Assembly: GCF_023923225.1 (NCBI RefSeq)
Contig: NZ_CP099489.1
Coordinates: 930,001 to 994,000, forward strand
Source of the DNA: Ornithinimicrobium faecis
GTDB taxonomy: Bacteria; Actinomycetota; Actinomycetes; Actinomycetales; Dermatophilaceae
Direction of reading: 5' to 3'
DNA length: 64,000 bases
Each line of letters starts with the position of its first letter. The first letter of the stretch is position 1. This document shows positions 16,168 through 24,249 of the stretch, one piece after another. Position numbers and translations under genes: made by a program. The notes beneath the pieces were generated by a model that ran no database searches, had not been told where the DNA came from, and saw only the letters and a program-made list of their open reading frames with translations.

Positions 16168-17097
16168 GTGGGGATTATCGACACGCAGGGACTGACCAAG
16201 CGCTACGGCCAGGTCACTGCGCTAGGGGGGCTGGACCTGAGCATCGGCGAGGGCGTCACCGGGCTGGTCGGCGCCAACGGCGCCGGCAAGTCGACGCTGA
16301 TCAAGATCCTGCTCGGCCTGATCGACGCCACGGAGGGCCGCGCCCAGGTGCTGGGTCACGACATCCGCGCCGAGGGCCAACAGATCCGCACCCTGGTCGG
16401 TTACATGCCAGAGCACGACTGCCTGCCCCCCGACGTGCGCGCCATCGACTTTGTGGTGCACATGGCCCGGATGTCCGGACTGCCGCCGACTGCTGCGCGT
16501 GAGCGGGCCGCCGACGTGCTGCGTCACGTCGGGCTCGCGGAGGAGCGCTATCGCCTGATGGGCGGCTATTCCACCGGCATGAAGCAGCGGGCCAAGCTCG
16601 CGCAGGCCCTGGCACACGACCCGAGGCTGGTCTTCCTGGATGAGCCCACCAACGGTCTGGACCCCGCGGCACGGGACGACATGCTCGCCCTGGTCAGCAA
16701 GATCGGTCGCGAGTTCGGCATCTCCGTGCTGGTCACCTCGCACCTGCTCGGCGAGCTCGAGCGGGTCAGTGACCACGTGGTGGTGCTGGACGGGGGGCAC
16801 CTGCTCCGCTCGTCGGCGACAGCCGAGTTCACCTCCGACACAGGGCTGCTGCTCATCGAGGTGCTCGGTGCCGGTGACGCCCAGACCACGATGGGTGAGC
16901 GTCTCGCGGCCCAGGGCATCGCGTGCCGGCCACGCGGCCAGCTGATCGAGATCAACGCACCGGGGCGAGCCGACCTGCACGACCTGATCCGCGACACGGC
17001 GGTGGACGTCGGCGTCGGACTGGTCCGCATCGCCGCCGACCACGGCCGCATCGAGGACGTCTTCCGAGAGGATGCAGGTCATGGCTCAGCCGTCTGA
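16168..17097 (+). CDS. ABC transporter ATP-binding protein (first pair)
   Basis: A 309-residue ATPase with Walker A GANGAGKST (about residues 35-43), signature YSTGMKQR, Walker B LVFLDEPTNGLDP and the H-loop VLVTSH. The ~90 residues after the ATPase domain form a C-terminal extension seen in export-type (ABC-2) ATPases. It begins a four-gene run: ATPase, permease, ATPase, permease, all overlapping or adjacent. The stop at 17097 overlaps the permease start by 17 bases. The substrate is unknown; drug, lipid or peptide export is typical of this class. Confidence 0.88.
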   Translation: MGIIDTQGLTKRYGQVTALGGLDLSIGEGVTGLVGANGAGKSTLIKILLGLIDATEGRAQVLGHDIRAEGQQIRTLVGYMPEHDCLPPDVRAIDFVVHMARMSGLPPTAARERAADVLRHVGLAEERYRLMGGYSTGMKQRAKLAQALAHDPRLVFLDEPTNGLDPAARDDMLALVSKIGREFGISVLVTSHLLGELERVSDHVVVLDGGHLLRSSATAEFTSDTGLLLIEVLGAGDAQTTMGERLAAQGIACRPRGQLIEINAPGRADLHDLIRDTAVDVGVGLVRIAADHGRIEDVFREDAGHGSAV

Positions 17098-17977
17098 CGG
17101 CCGGCCGGGCGGTGTCATCCACGACATCGGCTACCGGCCCTACTCCGGCCCACGCCTCGGCACGCGCGACGCTGGTCGCTCCCTGTTCGTGACCGGGTTG
17201 CTCAACGCCTACGGCATCGGTCGCTCGGGCAGGGCCAAGGGCCTGCCGATGACACTGCTGGCCCTGATGATCGTGCCCGCGGCGATCATGGTTGCGGTGA
17301 TGGTCACCCTCGGTCTGACCGACGGTTTCCTCGACTACGGCACCTACCCGGTGACGCTCATGCTGGTCATCGTCATCTTTGTGGCCGCGCAGGCGCCGGT
17401 GCTCTTCTCCCGGGACCTGCGCTCGGGGGCCATCTCGCTCTATCTCGCCCGACCGCTCAGCGCCACGGCCTATGCCCTGGTCCGGTGGGCCTCCCTGTTC
17501 GTGGCGATCCTGATCTTCATCGCCCTGCCGGTCATCGTGCTGTATGTCGGGGCGCTGACGGCCGAGGCAGACTTCAGCGAGCACACGGCTGACTTCCTGG
17601 CGGCCATGGTCGGCATCGTGCTGCTGTCGGCGGTGCTGGCCACCCTGTCCGGGCTGGTCGCCTCCCACACCAGACGGCGCGGTCTGGCCGTCGGCGTGAC
17701 GATCATCGCGCTGCTGGTCAGCACCGGGGTGGTGTCGGCCGTGCAGGCGATCACGGACGTGCAGGGCAACGAGACCATGGGTCTCGTCGTTGGTCTGTTC
17801 TCACCGTTCTCCCTGGTCGACGGCGTGCAGGTCGGACTCCTCGACGGCCAGAGCTCGTTCCAGGTGTCGCCCGACGGAGCCGGCTGGGGCCTGATCTATC
17901 TGCTCGCCTCCCTCGCCGTCATCGCCGGTGGTCTCTGGCTGCTGGTGCGCTACTACCGGAAGCAGGCGGGGCGATGA
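17081..17977 (+). CDS. ABC-2 type permease (first pair)
   Basis: A 298-residue membrane protein with about six transmembrane helices (near residues 57-79, 88-108, 132-155, 170-195, 203-225 and 268-290). The N-terminal ~50 residues are cytosolic and start MAQPSDGRPGGVIHDIGYRPYSGPRLG. Start ATG 17081 is preferred, with GAGAGG 9 bases upstream. The conserved RDLRSGAISLYLARPLSATAY segment is typical of ABC-2 permeases. The stop overlaps the next ATPase start (ATGA), so ATPase and permease genes are translationally linked. Confidence 0.82.
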   Translation: MAQPSDGRPGGVIHDIGYRPYSGPRLGTRDAGRSLFVTGLLNAYGIGRSGRAKGLPMTLLALMIVPAAIMVAVMVTLGLTDGFLDYGTYPVTLMLVIVIFVAAQAPVLFSRDLRSGAISLYLARPLSATAYALVRWASLFVAILIFIALPVIVLYVGALTAEADFSEHTADFLAAMVGIVLLSAVLATLSGLVASHTRRRGLAVGVTIIALLVSTGVVSAVQAITDVQGNETMGLVVGLFSPFSLVDGVQVGLLDGQSSFQVSPDGAGWGLIYLLASLAVIAGGLWLLVRYYRKQAGR

Positions 17978-18888
17978 GTGTCCTCGAGGTGGCCAACGCC
18001 TCGCGCTGGTTCGGCAACGTCGTGGCCGTCAATGACGTCTCGATGCAGATCGGGCCGGGCGTCACGGGTCTGCTCGGCCCCAACGGTGCGGGCAAGACCA
18101 CGCTGATCGCGATGATGGCCGGGTTCCTCGCGCCGTCGGCGGGCATGGTGACCCTCGATGGGGCGCCGGTCTGGAACAACGTGTCGATCTATCGCGCCAT
18201 CGGGCTGGTGCCCGAGCGGGAGGCCAGTTTCGGTTATCTGAGCGGACGGCAGTTCGTGCGCGCCAACGCTGAGTTGCACAAGCTCCCCTCGCCGGGGGAG
18301 GCCGCCGAGCGTGCCCTGGGCATCGTGGAGATGGGTGAACCGGCCGGCCGCCTGATCAGCACCTACTCCAAGGGCATGCGCCAGCGCATCAAGCTGGCCG
18401 CTGCCCTGGTCCACGACCCCGCCGTGCTGCTGCTCGACGAGCCGTTCAACGGCGTCGACCCCCGCCAGCGCATGCACCTGATGGAGCTGCTCACCCGCAT
18501 GGGCTCCGAGGGGCGGACCGTGCTGTTCAGCTCGCACATCCTCGAGGAGGTCGAGCAGATCGCCCGGCACATCGAGGTCGTGGTCTCCGGGCGGCACGCG
18601 GCCTCGGGCGACTTCGGCGCGATCCGCCGCCTGATGACCGACCGACCCAACGTCTATCTGCTCCGGACCAGTGACGATCGCAAGCTGGCCGCTGTGCTGA
18701 TGGCGGGAGAGAGCGTCGCCGGGGTCCGGCTGGAGCCGCGAGGAGGAGTGCAGGTGCAGGTGACCGACTTTGGGACGTTTGCTGTCGCCCTCCCTCGGCT
18801 GGCCAAGGAGCACGGCATCACCCTGCGCGAGGTCACGCCCACCGACGAGTCACTGGAGTCGGTCTTCGCCTACCTGGTGTCCGCATGA
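17974..18888 (+). CDS. ABC transporter ATP-binding protein (second pair)
   Basis: A 304-residue ATPase with Walker A GPNGAGKTT, signature YSKGMRQR, Walker B VLLLDEPFNGVDP and H-loop VLFSSH. It is similar in layout to the ATPase at 16168 but clearly diverged, so the two are old paralogues rather than a recent duplication. ATG 17974 overlaps the permease stop; its own stop overlaps the next permease start at 18885. The pair may form one exporter with two ATPases and two permeases, or two related exporters; sequence alone cannot decide. Confidence 0.88.
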   Translation: MSVLEVANASRWFGNVVAVNDVSMQIGPGVTGLLGPNGAGKTTLIAMMAGFLAPSAGMVTLDGAPVWNNVSIYRAIGLVPEREASFGYLSGRQFVRANAELHKLPSPGEAAERALGIVEMGEPAGRLISTYSKGMRQRIKLAAALVHDPAVLLLDEPFNGVDPRQRMHLMELLTRMGSEGRTVLFSSHILEEVEQIARHIEVVVSGRHAASGDFGAIRRLMTDRPNVYLLRTSDDRKLAAVLMAGESVAGVRLEPRGGVQVQVTDFGTFAVALPRLAKEHGITLREVTPTDESLESVFAYLVSA

Positions 18889-19610
18889 ACCCCACGATCG
18901 CGCGACTGGCCCTGCAGTCACTGTTCGGCCAGAAGCGGTGGTGGGTGCTGGTCGCCCTGCCCCTGCTGCTGATGGGGCTGTGCCTGCTGGTGCAGCTGCT
19001 GACCAGCGGTGACGCCGCCGCGACATCCTTCGAGGCCGTCATCGTCGTCTTCGGTCTGGGCCTGGTGCTGCCGCTGGTCTCGCTGCTGGTGACCACCGGG
19101 GTGCTCGGACCCGAGATCGACGACGGCTCGATCGTCTATCTGCTCTCCAAGCCGATCTCCCGCTATGTCGTGGCCCTGAGCAAGCTGGTCGTCGCGGTCG
19201 TGGTCACGGTGGTCCTCGGAGCCGGGTCCCTGTTCATCTCGGGCCTGATCCTCGACCCGTCGGCACCCGGGCAGGCGCTCGCGGTGGGCGTCGGGTCCGC
19301 CGTGGCGGGCACGGCCTACTGCGCCGCCTTCGTGATGCTCTCGGCGATCAACCGGCACGGCATGATCTCCGGCCTGATCTACGTGTTGGTCTTCGAGGGC
19401 CTGCTTGCCTCGTGGCTGTCCGGGTTGCGCTATGTGAGCGTCTCCGCCTTCGGTCGCCGCATCGCCGAGGGCCTGGATGACTCGCTCAACCTGATTGCTG
19501 GCAACCTGCCGCTGGCCTATGCCTGGATCGCCAGCCTCGTGGTGATCGTGGCCGGCGGCTATGTCGCTGGGCGACGCCTCGCACGCTTCCAGCTCGGCGG
19601 CGACGAGTGA
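18885..19610 (+). CDS. ABC-2 type permease (second pair)
   Basis: A 241-residue membrane protein with about six hydrophobic helices: near residues 18-40, 48-70, 100-125, 130-155, 162-182 and 208-230. The segment GPEIDDGSIVYLLSKPISRY is the ABC-2 permease feature that corresponds to RDLRSGAISLYLARPLS in the first permease. ATG 18885 overlaps the ATPase stop (ATGA). It ends the operon, tail to tail with the aminotransferase gene, with only 31 bases between and no strong terminator. Confidence 0.8.
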   Translation: MNPTIARLALQSLFGQKRWWVLVALPLLLMGLCLLVQLLTSGDAAATSFEAVIVVFGLGLVLPLVSLLVTTGVLGPEIDDGSIVYLLSKPISRYVVALSKLVVAVVVTVVLGAGSLFISGLILDPSAPGQALAVGVGSAVAGTAYCAAFVMLSAINRHGMISGLIYVLVFEGLLASWLSGLRYVSVSAFGRRIAEGLDDSLNLIAGNLPLAYAWIASLVVIVAGGYVAGRRLARFQLGGDE

Positions 19611-19641
19611 CGCCGCCGAGCACCCACACCGCTCCGGCCGA

Positions 19642-20859
19642 CTAGCGGGCCTCGCCCAGCAGCTCCTGGATCCGGCCGACGCCCTCGGCGAGGTCGGTGT
19701 CTCCCAGGGCGTAGGACAGCCGCAGATAGCCGGACGGCCCAAAGGCCTCACCGGGCACCACCGCGACCTCGACCTCCTCGAGGATGATCTCCGCCAGCTC
19801 GACGGACGTCTGCGGGGTGCGGCCCCGGATGGTGCGCCCGAGCACGCCCGCAACGCTCGGGTAGGCGTAGAAGGCACCCTGCGGTGTGGGGCACTCGACA
19901 CCGTCGATCTCGTTCAGCATCGACACGATGGTCTGGCGGCGACGATCAAAGGCTGTGCGCATCTCGTCGACAGCCTCGAGCGAGCCCTGGAGGGCGGCGA
20001 TCGCGGCCCGCTGGGACACGTTGGCCACGTTGGAGGTCGCGTGGGACTGCAGGTTGGTCGCGGCCTTGACCACGTCCTTGGGGCCGATCATCCAGCCCAC
20101 CCGCCAGCCGGTCATCGCATAGGTCTTGGCCACACCGTTGAGCACGACGCAGGTGTCGGCGAGCTCGGGCACGGCCACCGGCACTGACGGGGCGGCGGCG
20201 CCGTCATAGAGCAGGTGCTCATAGATCTCGTCGGTCACCACCCAGATGCCGTGCTCCAGGGCCCAGTGGCCGATCGCCTCGACCTGCTCGGGCGGATAGA
20301 CCGCACCGGTCGGGTTGGACGGCGAGCAGAACAACAACACCTTGGTCCGGTCCGTGCGGGCCGCCTCGAGCTGGTCAACGGTCACCAGATAGCCCTGGTC
20401 TGCGCCGGCAAAGACGTCAACGGGCACGCCGCCAGCCAGCCGGATCGACTCCGGATAGGTGGTCCAGTAGGGCGTGGGCAGCAGGACCTCGTCGCCCGGG
20501 TCGAGCAGGGCGGCGAAGGTGTTGTAGACAGCCTGCTTGCCGCCGTTGGTGATGAGCACGTTGGCCGGCTCCACGGCATACCCACTGTCGCGCTGGGTCT
20601 TGTCGACCACGGCGGCCTTGAGGTCCGGCAGGCCACCGGCGGGGGAGTAGCGGTGGTTCACCGGGTCCTGGGCGGCGGCGATCGCCGCGGCGACGATGTA
20701 GTCCGGCGTCGGGAAGTCAGGCTCGCCGGCACCGAAGCCGATCACTGGTCGGCCCTGTGCCTTCAGGGCCTTGGCCTTGGCGTCGACCGCCAGGGTGGCC
20801 GACTCGGCGATCGAGCCGATGCGGGTGGAGATGCGGGGCTTGGGGGTCCTCTGAGTCAC
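19642..20859 (-). CDS. aspC: Aspartate/tyrosine-type aminotransferase (class I)
   Basis: A 405-residue fold-type I PLP enzyme. It has [16 protein letters not shown], the [11 protein letters not shown] segment, [26 protein letters not shown], the PLP-lysine region [15 protein letters not shown] (an SK-to-AK change before TYAMTGWR), and a C-terminal RLSYALG with the substrate-carboxylate Arg. It should transfer the amino group of aspartate to 2-oxoglutarate. The GTG start at 20859 is the only good one, since upstream ATGs run into stops. It lies next to tRNA-Trp, secE and nusG, as in Streptomyces. Confidence 0.88.
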   Translation of the reverse strand: MTQRTPKPRISTRIGSIAESATLAVDAKAKALKAQGRPVIGFGAGEPDFPTPDYIVAAAIAAAQDPVNHRYSPAGGLPDLKAAVVDKTQRDSGYAVEPANVLITNGGKQAVYNTFAALLDPGDEVLLPTPYWTTYPESIRLAGGVPVDVFAGADQGYLVTVDQLEAARTDRTKVLLFCSPSNPTGAVYPPEQVEAIGHWALEHGIWVVTDEIYEHLLYDGAAAPSVPVAVPELADTCVVLNGVAKTYAMTGWRVGWMIGPKDVVKAATNLQSHATSNVANVSQRAAIAALQGSLEAVDEMRTAFDRRRQTIVSMLNEIDGVECPTPQGAFYAYPSVAGVLGRTIRGRTPQTSVELAEIILEEVEVAVVPGEAFGPSGYLRLSYALGDTDLAEGVGRIQELLGEAR

Positions 20860-20886
20860 GTGGCCATTCTTGCACCGGTCACCTGG

Positions 20887-20916
20887 TTAGCACCGACCCG
20901 CCTCATCGCGTAGGAT
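20887..20916 (+). promoter_or_regulatory. Promoter of tRNA-Trp (and possibly secE-nusG)
   Basis: TTAGCA and TAGGAT are 18 bases apart, and the -10 box ends 60 bases before the tRNA. It lies in the divergent gap between the aminotransferase gene and tRNA-Trp. Confidence 0.6.
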
Positions 20917-20976
20917 GGACCCTCGGATGTTGACGCATCCCATGCTGGCGCCTGCCCACCCAGGCCCGGCAACCGA

Positions 20977-21049
20977 AGGGCACTAGCTCAATTGGTAGAG
21001 CACTGGTCTCCAAAACCAGGGGTTGGGGGTTCGAGTCCCTCGTGCCCTG
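20977..21049 (+). tRNA. tRNA-Trp (anticodon CCA)
   Basis: A 73-nt cloverleaf: acceptor AGGGCAC paired with GTGCCCT, anticodon stem CTGGT/ACCAG around CTCCAAA, and T-arm GGGGG/CCCTC closing TTCGAGT. The discriminator is G, the normal tRNA-Trp identity base. It is directly upstream of secE, as in many actinobacteria, and the two may share a transcript. Confidence 0.95.
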
Positions 21050-21118
21050 CGCGACGCGACCGCACTGGTCGCGGCCGACAACGACAGGCCCACCACGTGG
21101 GGCGAAGGAAGGTTATCC

Positions 21119-21367
21119 GTGTCTGAGACAAGCGCCCGCGACACCCAGGGTGTCGGCAGGGGCAATGCGCAGTCCGGAGGGTCGCCCAGCCCCAGCACCT
21201 ATGTCGCCCAGGTCATTGCCGAGTTGCGCAAGGTGCACCGGCCGACGCAGCGCGAGCTGATCACCTACACCATCGTCGTGTTCGTGTTCGTGCTGGTGAT
21301 CATGGGGTTCGTTGTCGGTGTTGACCAGATCTTCACCCGGCTCGTCGAGTTCACCTTCGGCAGCTGA
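21119..21367 (+). CDS. secE: Preprotein translocase subunit SecE
   Basis: An 82-residue protein with a hydrophilic N-terminus, a conserved amphipathic helix (YVAQVIAELRKVHRPTQREL) and one transmembrane helix at about residues 48-70. It clamps SecY in the translocon. GTG 21119 is chosen because AAGGAAGG lies 6-7 bases upstream and the family start matches; the frame further upstream reads into the tRNA. It is followed by nusG after 81 bases. Confidence 0.92.
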   Translation: MSETSARDTQGVGRGNAQSGGSPSPSTYVAQVIAELRKVHRPTQRELITYTIVVFVFVLVIMGFVVGVDQIFTRLVEFTFGS

Positions 21368-21448
21368 CCGACCCTCGTGGTCGGCCAGCCGACCCTCCAC
21401 GGTCGCCGCGACGACCGCTCCGCTCCCGTCAGTAGTAAGGAAGTAGCC

Positions 21449-22339
21449 ATGCCCGAGCAGTCAGACAACGTCGACGAGACGCCCGAGGTCGACGAGACGA
21501 CCGAGTCGGCGATCGACGGCGCTGAGGGCGGCGCCCCGGAGGAAGACGCCCCGGAGTATGCCGAGGGGCAGGCCGAGCAGGCCCCCGCCGCTGAGGTTGC
21601 GGCTGAGGAGGACGCTGCGGCTGAGGCCGACACCACCGAGGCCGACGCAGAAGCTGAGGATGCAGAGGCTGAGGACGTCGACGGTGCCGAGGAGTCCTCG
21701 GACGAGGCGCCCGCCGGTGACCCGATGGAGGAGTTCCGCGAGAGCCTGCAGTCCCAGTTCGGTGACTGGTATGTCGTCCACTCCTACGCTGGCTACGAGA
21801 ACCGCGTGAAGGTCAACCTGGAGACCCGGTCCACGAGCCTCAACATGGAGGACTACATCTTCCAGGTCGAGGTGCCGATGGAGGAGGTCACCGAGATCAA
21901 GTCCGGTGTCCGCAAGCAGGTGCGTCGCGTGCGGATGCCTGGCTACGTCCTGGTCCGCATGGACCTGACGGACGAGTCGTGGGGCGCCGTCCGGCACACC
22001 CCCGGCGTGACCGGCTTTGTCGGCAACGCGCACCAGCCGGTGCCGCTGAGCATCGACGAGGTCATCACCATGCTGGCCCCGGTGTTCGAGACCCCGGAGA
22101 CCACCGACCAGGGCGAGGGCAGCACGGGCGGCTCCGCCACCCCCGCCACCCGCACCGCCTCCCCGGAGGTCGACTTCGAGGTCGGCGAGTCCGTCACGGT
22201 GATGGAGGGTCCGTTCGAGACCCTGCCCGCCACGATCTCCGAGATCATCCCCGAGAGCCAGAAGCTCAAGGTGCTGGTCTCCATCTTCGGCCGCGAGACA
22301 CCGGTCGAGCTGTCGTTCAACCAGGTCTCGAAACTCTAG
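21449..22339 (+). CDS. nusG: Transcription termination/antitermination protein NusG
   Basis: A 296-residue NusG. The NGN domain starts near residue 107 ([19 protein letters not shown]) and contains [11 protein letters not shown] and [13 protein letters not shown]; the KOW domain starts near 245 ([20 protein letters not shown]). The first ~105 residues are almost all Glu, Asp, Ala and Thr, much longer than the E. coli protein (181 residues), though acidic extensions are known in actinobacterial NusG. A Ser/Thr/Gly linker near residues 215-240 separates the two domains. ATG 21449 has AAGGAAG upstream. It couples RNA polymerase to Rho or the ribosome. Confidence 0.95.
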   Translation: MPEQSDNVDETPEVDETTESAIDGAEGGAPEEDAPEYAEGQAEQAPAAEVAAEEDAAAEADTTEADAEAEDAEAEDVDGAEESSDEAPAGDPMEEFRESLQSQFGDWYVVHSYAGYENRVKVNLETRSTSLNMEDYIFQVEVPMEEVTEIKSGVRKQVRRVRMPGYVLVRMDLTDESWGAVRHTPGVTGFVGNAHQPVPLSIDEVITMLAPVFETPETTDQGEGSTGGSATPATRTASPEVDFEVGESVTVMEGPFETLPATISEIIPESQKLKVLVSIFGRETPVELSFNQVSKL

Positions 22340-22363
22340 GAGGGCTCCGCCCCCCTAGTTCCC

Positions 22364-22568
22364 CCCCATGGTCAGGGGACTCCGTCCCCCGACTGCCCCC
22401 ACGGTCAGGGGACTCCGTCCCCCGACTGCCCCCTGACCGGGCTTCGCCCGGGGGCGCGGACTTCGTCCACGGGTTAGGAGGCACGCTCCGCGTGCCGCAC
22501 AATTGAACAGGACTTCCGAGGCCGCAGACGGCCTCGGACTCCGAAAGACTCCGTCTTTCGGAGTGCAA
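22364..22568. promoter_or_regulatory. Cluster of six or more hairpins between nusG and rplK
   Basis: Within ~200 bases there are at least six tight stem-loops, each built as stem, CTCCG or CTTCG, stem: GGGGACTCCGTCCCC twice, CGGGCTTCGCCCG, GGACTTCGTCC, GCACGCTCCGCGTGC, CCGAGG...CCTCGG, and an 11-bp stem from 22548 to 22562 region around GACTCCGTC. Such clustering could terminate, attenuate or protect the nusG/rplK transcript. The block ends ~45 bases before rplK. Confidence 0.65.
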
Positions 22569-22614
22569 CCGGGTCATCGCCCACGGCGTAGGCCCACAAC
22601 GAAGAGGAAGAGAT

Positions 22615-23046
22615 ATGCCCCCCAAGAAGAAGGTCTCCGGCTTCATCAAGCTGCAGATCCAGGCCGGTGCGGCCACCCCGGCCCCGCCCGTCGGTCCGGC
22701 CCTTGGCCAGCACGGCGTCAACATCATGGAGTTCGTCAAGGCCTACAACGCCGCGACGGAGTCCCAGCGTGGCAACGTCATCCCGGTCGAGATCACGGTC
22801 TACGAGGACCGTTCCTTCACCTTCATCACCAAGACCCCGCCGGCTGCCGAGCTGATCAAGAAGGCTGCCGGCGTCGCCAAGGGCTCGGGTGAGCCGAACA
22901 AGACCAAGGTCGCCAAGCTGACCCAGGCTCAGGTGCGCGAGATCGCCGAGTCCAAGATGGCTGACCTCAACGCCAACGACATCGACCAGGCCGCCAAGAT
23001 CATCGCCGGCACCGCCCGGTCGATGGGCATCACGGTCCAGGGCTGA
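22615..23046 (+). CDS. rplK: 50S ribosomal protein L11
   Basis: A 143-residue L11, the normal length. The N-terminal domain reads [21 protein letters not shown] and [19 protein letters not shown], the Pro-rich hinge that thiostrepton contacts; the C-terminal RNA-binding domain ends [13 protein letters not shown]. It binds the GTPase-associated centre of 23S rRNA and is also needed for RelA activation on ribosomes. GAGGAAG lies 7 bases before the ATG. It is paired with rplA after a 115-base gap holding a GTATGCCG-type octamer. Confidence 0.97.
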   Translation: MPPKKKVSGFIKLQIQAGAATPAPPVGPALGQHGVNIMEFVKAYNAATESQRGNVIPVEITVYEDRSFTFITKTPPAAELIKKAAGVAKGSGEPNKTKVAKLTQAQVREIAESKMADLNANDIDQAAKIIAGTARSMGITVQG

Positions 23047-23161
23047 CGCCCTCGACCTTCACCGCCGAGGTGCGCCTCGGCATACCAGAGGGGTTTCCCT
23101 CGCGTGGCAGGACCAGCGCTGGTCCGCAGACCACAACTCCACCTCACACCAAGGAGCACGC

Positions 23162-23872
23162 ATGAAGCGCAGCAAGGCCTACAACGCCGCCGCCGAGAAG
23201 ATCGAGGACGGCAAGTTCTACACCCCCGTCGAGGCCATCGCCCTGGCCAAGGAGACCTCGACCACCAAGTACGACGCAACCGTCGAGGTCGCCCTGCGGC
23301 TGAGCGTTGACCCGCGCAAGGCCGACCAGCTCGTCCGAGGCACCGTCAACCTGCCGAACGGCACGGGCAAGACCGCCCGCGTCCTGGTCTTCGCCAACGG
23401 CGACAAGGCCGACGCCGCCCGCGAGGCCGGCGCTGACTATGTCGGCTCCGACGACCTGCTGGAGAAGGTCAGCGGTGGCTGGCTCGACTTCGACGCCGTC
23501 GTGGCCACCCCGGACCTGATGGGCAAGGTCGGCCGTCTGGGCAAGGTGCTGGGACCGCGTGGTCTCATGCCGAACCCCAAGACCGGCACCGTCACGATGG
23601 ACACCGCCAAGGCTGTCTCCGACATCAAGGGCGGCAAGATCGAGTTCCGTGTCGACAAGCACGCCAACCTGCACTTCATCATCGGCAAGACGTCGTTCGG
23701 TGCCGAGCAGCTGGCGGAGAACTACGGCGCAGCGATCGACGAGGTCATGCGACTGAAGCCGTCCTCCTCCAAGGGCCGCTATGTCGCCAAGGCCACGATG
23801 AGCACCACGATGGGCCCGGGCATCCCGCTCGACCCCGCGCGCGTGTCCACCCTGGTTGCCACCACGGAGTGA
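23162..23872 (+). CDS. rplA: 50S ribosomal protein L1
   Basis: A 236-residue L1 with the invariant [10 protein letters not shown] at residues 131-140 and the family ends ([33 protein letters not shown]). L1 forms the mobile L1 stalk at the E site and in many bacteria represses its own operon by binding the mRNA. CCAAGGAG lies just upstream of the ATG. A 17-bp perfect terminator follows 15 bases after the stop. Confidence 0.97.
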   Translation: MKRSKAYNAAAEKIEDGKFYTPVEAIALAKETSTTKYDATVEVALRLSVDPRKADQLVRGTVNLPNGTGKTARVLVFANGDKADAAREAGADYVGSDDLLEKVSGGWLDFDAVVATPDLMGKVGRLGKVLGPRGLMPNPKTGTVTMDTAKAVSDIKGGKIEFRVDKHANLHFIIGKTSFGAEQLAENYGAAIDEVMRLKPSSSKGRYVAKATMSTTMGPGIPLDPARVSTLVATTE

Positions 23873-23887
23873 CCTGACCACACCGCC

Positions 23888-23925
23888 GACAGGGCCGGGT
23901 GAGCACACGCTCACCCGGCCCTGTC
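23888..23925 (+). terminator. Terminator after rplA
   Basis: A perfect 17-bp stem (GACAGGGCCGGGTGAGC and complement) has a 4-base ACAC loop and is followed by GTCTGTCC. It closes the secE-nusG-rplK-rplA group. Confidence 0.9.
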
Positions 23926-23988
23926 GTCTGTCCGGGGCCGCCCCTGTCGTGTGTCCGGGGCCGCCCCTGTCGTGTGTCCGGCGCCGCG
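23921..23988. repeat. 23-bp tandem repeat, about three units
   Basis: Units beginning CTGTCGT(C/G)TGTCCGG at 23921, 23944 and 23967 repeat with a 23-base period and decay in the third copy. The first unit starts within the right arm of the rplA terminator, so the array seems to have grown out of it. Confidence 0.75.
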
Positions 23989-24039
23989 CTGTCCGCGGCC
24001 GTCCTTCGTCTGGCTTGGACTGCTCGTTGCCCAGCCGAA

Positions 24040-24142
24040 CCGTGCACCCAGACAGGTAACGTCACCTCGCGCTCTCGGCCGCATGGCGCTGACCTGCGCA
24101 AACGTCGGGAGCGTGGTGACTTCGCCTGTTTGGCTGCACGCC
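24040..24142 (+). repeat. ~100-bp element with terminal inverted repeats, copy A
   Basis: Ends are imperfect ~25-bp inverted repeats: GTGCACCCAGACAGGTAACG at the left and, read on the other strand, GTGCAGCCAAACAGGCGAAG at the right, followed on each side by TCACC. The centre carries GCTGACCTGC and AAACG. It matches the reverse complement of the element at 29594-29697 without gaps over 81 bases. The remaining sequence to 24237 has no gene. Confidence 0.75.
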
Positions 24143-24237
24143 CTGAGACCCGCCCGGCCGCCCGGGGCAGCTCGGGGCAGCGCAGCGGCGCGCGCGCCGT
24201 GGCAGGGCGGGACGACAAGAGGGCGCGCCCGCGGTGG

Positions 24238-24243
24238 CAGGAT
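24238..24243 (+). promoter_or_regulatory. Possible -10 box of the RelA/SpoT-domain gene
   Basis: CAGGAT ends six bases before the ATG at 24250, the same spacing as the clearer leaderless starts of rocD, the ABC operon and truA. The first base deviates from TAGGAT. Confidence 0.35.
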
Positions 24244-24249
24244 GAGGGC

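Noticed and set aside
24040..24142. Coding exon or start of the RelA/SpoT-domain gene
   Set aside because: The frame can be extended upstream to 23899 but the sequence is terminator, tandem repeat and inverted-repeat element; family similarity begins after ATG 24250.
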